From Nocardia puris (GTDB taxonomy: Bacteria; Actinomycetota; Actinomycetes; Mycobacteriales; Mycobacteriaceae): DNA of 64,000 nucleotides. The position numbers were made by a program, and so were the translations under genes. The notes beneath the pieces were generated by a model that was not told the DNA's origin, did no database searches, and saw nothing but the letters and a program-made list of their open reading frames with translations. The stretch spans positions 283,224 through 347,223 of the forward strand of contig NZ_QNRE01000001.1 in NCBI RefSeq assembly GCF_003315035.1, in the 5' to 3' direction. Positions 60,099-64,000 of this stretch are shown here, one piece after another; the first letter of the stretch is position 1, and each line of letters begins with the position of its first letter.

Positions 60099-61718
60099 TC
60101 ATTCACTTTGCCCACCCGACTCATCCACACTCGCCCCCTCCATTCCAGCCTCGACCACCCCCTCCTCCGTCAGCTCCAACCGGCGGGTGACGCCGATGTC
60201 GTCCAGGAAGCGCGGGTCGTGGCTGACGACGATCAGCGCACCCTCGAATCCCGCGAGCGCTTCGGCCAGGTGGCGGAGGCCGGACATGTCCAGATTGTTC
60301 GTCGGCTCATCGAGCAGGAGGAGCCGGGGCGCCGGATCGGCCAGCAAGACCGTGGCCACTGCGGCACGCAGACGTTCTCCACCGGAAAGCGCCGCCGCGG
60401 GAACGTCGGCGTCCGACCCGCGAAAGAGGAAGCGCGCCAATCGAGTCCGGATTTCGTGGGGAGTCGCGTGCGGAGCGCGGTCGGCGACGTTCTCGAAAAC
60501 GGTCCGGTCCTCATCGAACACGTCGAGCCGCTGGGGCAGCAACGCGAACGGCACCTTCGGCGGGGCGTCCGCGATCTGCCGAAGCAGCGTGGACTTGCCG
60601 ACACCGTTGCGCCCGGTCAGCGCGATCCGTTCCGGACCCGAAACCCGCAGCGTCACAGTGGGTCCGCACCGCAGCCGGACGTCCTCCACCTCGAGCACGT
60701 CCTGCCCCGGATACAACCGGGTGTCGGGCAGGTCGATGCGAATCACCTTGTCGTCGCGCACCAGTTCCTCGGCCCGATCGAGCTTCTCCTTCGCCTCCTC
60801 CAGCTTCTCGATGTGCGTGCCGCGCAGCTTGCCCGCCGACTCCTGGGCGGCCCGCTTCCGCGCTCCCGCCAGGATTTTCGGCATGTTGTCGGCCTGCTTC
60901 TTCCCGTAGCGCTGCCTGCGATCCAGTTTGATCCGCGTCTCGACCAACTCCTGCGACTGCTTGCGCACATCCCCGCGCGCCTCGCGCACCGCCGCCCGCG
61001 CCGCCTCCTGTTCGGCCGCCACGATCCGCTCGTATTCGCTGTAAGGCCCGCCGAAGAATCGCAGCTCCCCTTGCCGCAGTTCGGCGATCACGTCCATCCG
61101 CTCGAGCAGTTCCCGATCGTGACCGACGGTCAATACCGTTCCGGAGAACTGCTCGACCACATCGTAAAGCCGTTCCCGCGCAACATGATCCAGATTGTTC
61201 GTCGGCTCGTCGAGCAACAAGACCTGCGGCTCGGCCAGCAGCTGCGCCACCAACCCGAGCAACACCGTCTCTCCGCCCGACAACGTATCCAGTCGCCGAT
61301 CCAACCCTTCGGCCGAATCTGCCACATACTTCAGCCCGAGCCGCCCGAGCAACGCAAGCGCACGCTCCTCCACATCCCAAGCGGCACCGACGGTTTCGAA
61401 GTCCTCCTCGCTCCCCTCGCCCGCCTCTATCCGATGCAGCGCCGCTCGCACTTCGGCGATCCCGAGCACCTCATCCACCCGCAGCCCGTCCCCGAGCCCC
61501 AGATCCTGCCGCAGATACCCGAGCCGCCCCGCCACGGTCACCGACCCCCGAGCAGGCCGCAGTTCCCCCGCGATCAACCGCAATAACGTCGACTTCCCGG
61601 CCCCATTGGCCCCCACCAACCCGACATGCCCTTCGGGCACCACAGCCCCGAGCCCATCGAACACGACAGACCCATCCGGCCAGGAAAAAGAAAGATCAGA
61701 AAAAGACAGTGCACCCAT
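60099..61718 (-). CDS. ABC-F family ATPase (ribosome-acting)
   Basis: A 539-residue soluble protein with two ABC domains and no membrane segments. Walker A sites are GANGAGKST (about 36-44) and GRNGVGKST in the second half. ABC signatures LSGGE appear twice, and each Walker B ends LLLLDEPTNNLD or LLLDEPTNNLD. The inter-domain linker (about 215-320) is a charged coiled coil with QRYGKKQADNMPKIL. ABC-F proteins act on the ribosome, either as translation factors or by dislodging antibiotics. Which role applies here cannot be told; a resistance function is possible. Confidence 0.88.
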   Translation of the reverse strand: MGALSFSDLSFSWPDGSVVFDGLGAVVPEGHVGLVGANGAGKSTLLRLIAGELRPARGSVTVAGRLGYLRQDLGLGDGLRVDEVLGIAEVRAALHRIEAGEGSEEDFETVGAAWDVEERALALLGRLGLKYVADSAEGLDRRLDTLSGGETVLLGLVAQLLAEPQVLLLDEPTNNLDHVARERLYDVVEQFSGTVLTVGHDRELLERMDVIAELRQGELRFFGGPYSEYERIVAAEQEAARAAVREARGDVRKQSQELVETRIKLDRRQRYGKKQADNMPKILAGARKRAAQESAGKLRGTHIEKLEEAKEKLDRAEELVRDDKVIRIDLPDTRLYPGQDVLEVEDVRLRCGPTVTLRVSGPERIALTGRNGVGKSTLLRQIADAPPKVPFALLPQRLDVFDEDRTVFENVADRAPHATPHEIRTRLARFLFRGSDADVPAAALSGGERLRAAVATVLLADPAPRLLLLDEPTNNLDMSGLRHLAEALAGFEGALIVVSHDPRFLDDIGVTRRLELTEEGVVEAGMEGASVDESGGQSE

Positions 61719-62134
61719 GCGCCACTCCTGAGGTTGCGAAGAAGAACCACGGCCCGCACCCCGCGAACCGCCGAAACCGCTACCTCAAGAAATCAACGCG
61801 CACTCCCACCGCCGACAACAAAGACGGCACCCAGGATAAGCACACCCCACCACCCCGCGCCACCCCTATTTCCGACATCACACCCCGACCAGCCTGCCGG
61901 CCCCTTCCGGACCGACCTATGCGCTGTCGCCAGACCTCGCTCGTACCCCGAGCCCGGCGTTCGGTGGCGCCTCTCCCGAACTCGGCAACGTCCAGAGATC
62001 GTCGCTCAGCGCACCTGGTCACCAGCCCACGAACGGTCCCCGCACTCTGTCCAGACCCAGCGGTCCGGCAGCAGAAGCGCACCATGGGCGATCAGCGTCC
62101 GCGATCAAGTCGGCTGATTCGCGACAACCGGCCG
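61719..62134. other. 416-bp region without a supported gene
   Basis: It lies upstream of the ABC-F gene and downstream of the presumed immunity gene. Short frames are present on both strands, but none has family similarity or a good start. It probably holds the ABC-F promoter and leader; drug-resistance ABC-F genes often have attenuators, but I could not pick out a convincing one here. Confidence 0.35.
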
Positions 62135-62620
62135 TCACAACTCGCCGACGTCGTCCAGCGCTCGAAGTGCCTGGGAAACTTCGGCTTCGTGGAATCCGGT
62201 GCGATAACGCGTCTCCAACGCACCCAGAGCATCGAACACCCCTCGCATCAGCTCCGGCCACACCTGCGCGACCGACTCGGGCACGAATCTCACGATCTCG
62301 TCTTCCGAAGCAGACCCCCCTTCGGCAACGGGTCGACCTGGCTGGGAAGGATCGTCGATCTCCTCACCGGTAACCACGATCCTGACCCTGGTCGGTGCTG
62401 CCGCCTGCGACGGTATCGAGCGAGCGAGCTTCTTCAGAAACTCGCCGTTCTCCGGAGTCCAACCCAACTCGACCATCGGCTCGCGGGGCACATTCGCCAG
62501 TTCGAAAGTCAGCCGCCGAACAATCTGGAAATCGTCGGCACCGATGACATGTTCCCGATCATGACCGTCCTTCGACAGCGACATTCGCCAAGCCCTTCCC
62601 GCCATCCACGACATTCTCAC
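62135..62620 (-). CDS. Probable immunity protein for the adjacent toxin
   Basis: A 161-residue soluble, acidic protein whose GTG start (62620) overlaps the toxin stop codon (GTGA), so the two are co-translated. The sequence (RREHVIGADDFQIVRRLTFE-like start, VELGWTPENGEFLKKLA, RVRIVVTGEEIDD, FHEAEVSQALRAL) has no signal peptide, membrane segment or recognised family. The position directly after a type VII-exported polymorphic toxin is the standard place for the cognate immunity gene, which is the basis for the call. Confidence 0.6.
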   Translation of the reverse strand: MRMSWMAGRAWRMSLSKDGHDREHVIGADDFQIVRRLTFELANVPREPMVELGWTPENGEFLKKLARSIPSQAAAPTRVRIVVTGEEIDDPSQPGRPVAEGGSASEDEIVRFVPESVAQVWPELMRGVFDALGALETRYRTGFHEAEVSQALRALDDVGEL

Positions 62621-63939
62621 AGGTCGTCGAAGTATTCTCGACCTTCCTTGGGAGTGAAAACGGTTCCACCATCTCCGTCTTCGATGACAACACTACCTTT
62701 CTCCGGGTCCCAATACGCAACTCGCCCTCGGGGAAGGTGCTTCACCTCGGTCTTGATCTCGCCGTCCAGCACCCTGCGAACGTACTCGGGGAGTTCAGCT
62801 GCTCCGACACCGGGAACATAGTGTGATCCGTCTCCTTGCTGAGCGCGGCCATTTGCGTGCTCCGCAATCTTCTTCGCGATCTCTTTGGTTATCGGATCGT
62901 CGCCACCCAGCACCGGTATCGTGGTAGGGCTGTTGTCATCGATGAATACTTTCATGGCGATGAGAGCGGCGAGATTTGCGAGGGAAGAAGTGAGGTCAGG
63001 AACTTTTCCGAAAGCATCGATGACGCCGACGGTAACGGTCGCGGCAAGCGTGAGCTTGAGTATCTCGAACAGGCGTTTGGTCGTATATAGGCCGCGAATG
63101 GTCGCTATAGTATCGCTGACCGCTATCGCCACGCCGCCGCCTGCTGCGACCACGCTTCCGCCGAAGCTGAATATTGCCCCGACAATCGCGCCGGTCACAA
63201 GCAGCCCGACCGCCCAGGCAAATGCGTTCATCGCCGATTTGATAGCGTCGCCAACCTCGACTGTCGAACTGTGGTACTCGGCGACTGGAGATGCGATATT
63301 GCTGGACGCAGAGGCCAACAAATCAGCACCGGACTTCAATGTGCCGAAATGTTCCTGGATTTTCGCGCGATTCTCGGGGGCGTCCATGTCGTCGAACAAG
63401 GCGGAGATCGCGCTGATCTTGGCAGGCGCACCGGTTATGGTCTCGTGGTTGGCAAATTTCTTCCAGACATCGGCAGCCTTGGACAGCTTGTCGACGTCGC
63501 CGTTGGGAAGTTTCTCGAAGTTGTCCAAGACCTTCGCGGTGAGCTCACTGAAGAACTCCTCTGCGCCGCCGTTGTGCTTCACCCCGTCCCCATTATCGTG
63601 CACGACGGTTGGGATAGTTACCTTGTACTCAGAAACCTGATTCAGAACAGGGCGCTGAGGGCGGGCATTATCCGCGATTGCGTATTTGTAACCATTCGCA
63701 TAAAGAACGTTCCCGAAGTTTGTCAGGGCATCGGCCAGATGTGTGCAGGTCTGCAACGTGTCACGCGCGTAGCGATCGTACGCTTCACCCCATTGTTTAC
63801 ATCCGGGAGCATTCCCAGCCATACCCGCACACTCGCCTTTGACGGAATCGTGCACGGGCTTGTCCGCGCGACGCAACTCGATCGCAAGATCATGGCATCG
63901 CTTGCCCGCGTCAAAGTAGGTCTGCCAATTGACACGCAC
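62617..63939 (-). CDS. Type VII-exported polymorphic toxin
   Basis: A 440-residue protein from GTG 63939, with GAGGGG upstream inside the preceding gene. The N-terminal 95 residues are helical, with a WQTYFDAGKRCHDLA start and a YAIAD segment fitting the YxxxD export signal. The middle has two hydrophobic segments (about 235-270 and 310-335). The C-terminal 70 residues (after HYVPGVGAAELPEY) form a separate beta-rich domain ending GGTVFTPKEGREYFDDL, which resembles the ends of actinobacterial nuclease-type toxin domains (weak inference). G+C is visibly lower than in neighbours. An immunity candidate follows with a 4-nt overlap. Confidence 0.65.
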   Translation of the reverse strand: MRVNWQTYFDAGKRCHDLAIELRRADKPVHDSVKGECAGMAGNAPGCKQWGEAYDRYARDTLQTCTHLADALTNFGNVLYANGYKYAIADNARPQRPVLNQVSEYKVTIPTVVHDNGDGVKHNGGAEEFFSELTAKVLDNFEKLPNGDVDKLSKAADVWKKFANHETITGAPAKISAISALFDDMDAPENRAKIQEHFGTLKSGADLLASASSNIASPVAEYHSSTVEVGDAIKSAMNAFAWAVGLLVTGAIVGAIFSFGGSVVAAGGGVAIAVSDTIATIRGLYTTKRLFEILKLTLAATVTVGVIDAFGKVPDLTSSLANLAALIAMKVFIDDNSPTTIPVLGGDDPITKEIAKKIAEHANGRAQQGDGSHYVPGVGAAELPEYVRRVLDGEIKTEVKHLPRGRVAYWDPEKGSVVIEDGDGGTVFTPKEGREYFDDL

Positions 63940-63942
63940 CGC

Positions 63943-64000
63943 TCATGCCCCTCGGAGCATCTTCAGATTCGCTTCGACCGCGCTGACATATCCTGCGTGG
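63943..64000 (-). CDS. C-terminal end of an upstream ESX-type partner gene (partial)
   Basis: A frame open to the right window edge ends at the stop 63945-63943 and reads HAGYVSAVEANLKMLRGA. It stops 3 nt before the toxin start, so it is probably in the same operon. A short helical end like this is usual for WXG100/EspC-like small partners of type VII-exported toxins, but only 18 residues are visible. Confidence 0.4.
   Translation of the reverse strand, partial: HAGYVSAVEANLKMLRGA

Overview
The window is high-GC actinobacterial chromosome, most likely from a mycolic-acid-containing genus such as Nocardia. The support is the mycobacterial-type core genes (AspRS, HisRS, membrane-anchored PpiB, RelA/SpoT hydrolase-synthetase, an Rv2578c-like radical SAM protein, KorAB), EspC/EspA-like type VII substrates, a cutinase, and KstR-like and mycobacterial-type SOS operators. 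The backbone order aspS - zinc peptidase - Rv2578c-like - hisS - ppiB - relA recalls the M. tuberculosis Rv2572c-Rv2583c region (from memory), with blocks of accessory genes placed between the backbone genes.

Layout: 1-5.6 kb holds a partial kinase-fold protein, a membrane protein, aspS, a YpfJ-type zinc peptidase and a small secreted protein. 5.8-9.0 kb holds an EspA/EspC-like secreted pair divergent from a short-chain dehydrogenase whose promoter carries two KstR-type half-palindromic sites. 9.0-19.6 kb holds the SOS-box radical SAM gene, korAB, a TetR-MFS efflux pair, mdh, a membrane protein, hisS and ppiB. 20.7-37.8 kb is a single-strand block of 16 genes encoding a type IV secretion-like machine: a VirD4-like coupling ATPase, a VirB4 divided over two genes, a VirB6-like protein, VirB8/NTF2-like lipoproteins and membrane proteins, two pilin-like small proteins, two ParA/MinD-like NTPases and a wall hydrolase, with a secreted cutinase at its head. 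I see no relaxase or integrase in it.

38.3-44.4 kb holds relA, a HIT protein, and a three-gene module (VWA protein, divergent PurA-like enzyme, degenerate-Nudix protein) expressed from a promoter covered by a perfect palindrome. 44.7-50.6 kb holds an NB-ARC regulator, a PEP-mutase family enzyme, an MFS transporter, an Rv3369-like protein and a peptide-binding lipoprotein. 50.8-59.4 kb is a tightly coupled operon that looks like a small natural-product pathway: a lysine/ornithine N-hydroxylase, a cupin, a MetRS-like protein, a glycine-oxidase-like flavoenzyme, an ATP-grasp ligase, small proteins, a BBE-type oxidase and an acyl-CoA-dehydrogenase-type flavoprotein. The first four match the known N-N bond (hydrazine) forming machinery, so an undescribed hydrazine, hydrazone or diazo metabolite is the best guess.

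The last part (59.4-64 kb) has an MmcQ/YjbR protein, a three-unit type I-E-like CRISPR remnant without cas genes, an ABC-F ATPase, and a lower-GC locus for a type VII-exported toxin with a probable immunity protein.
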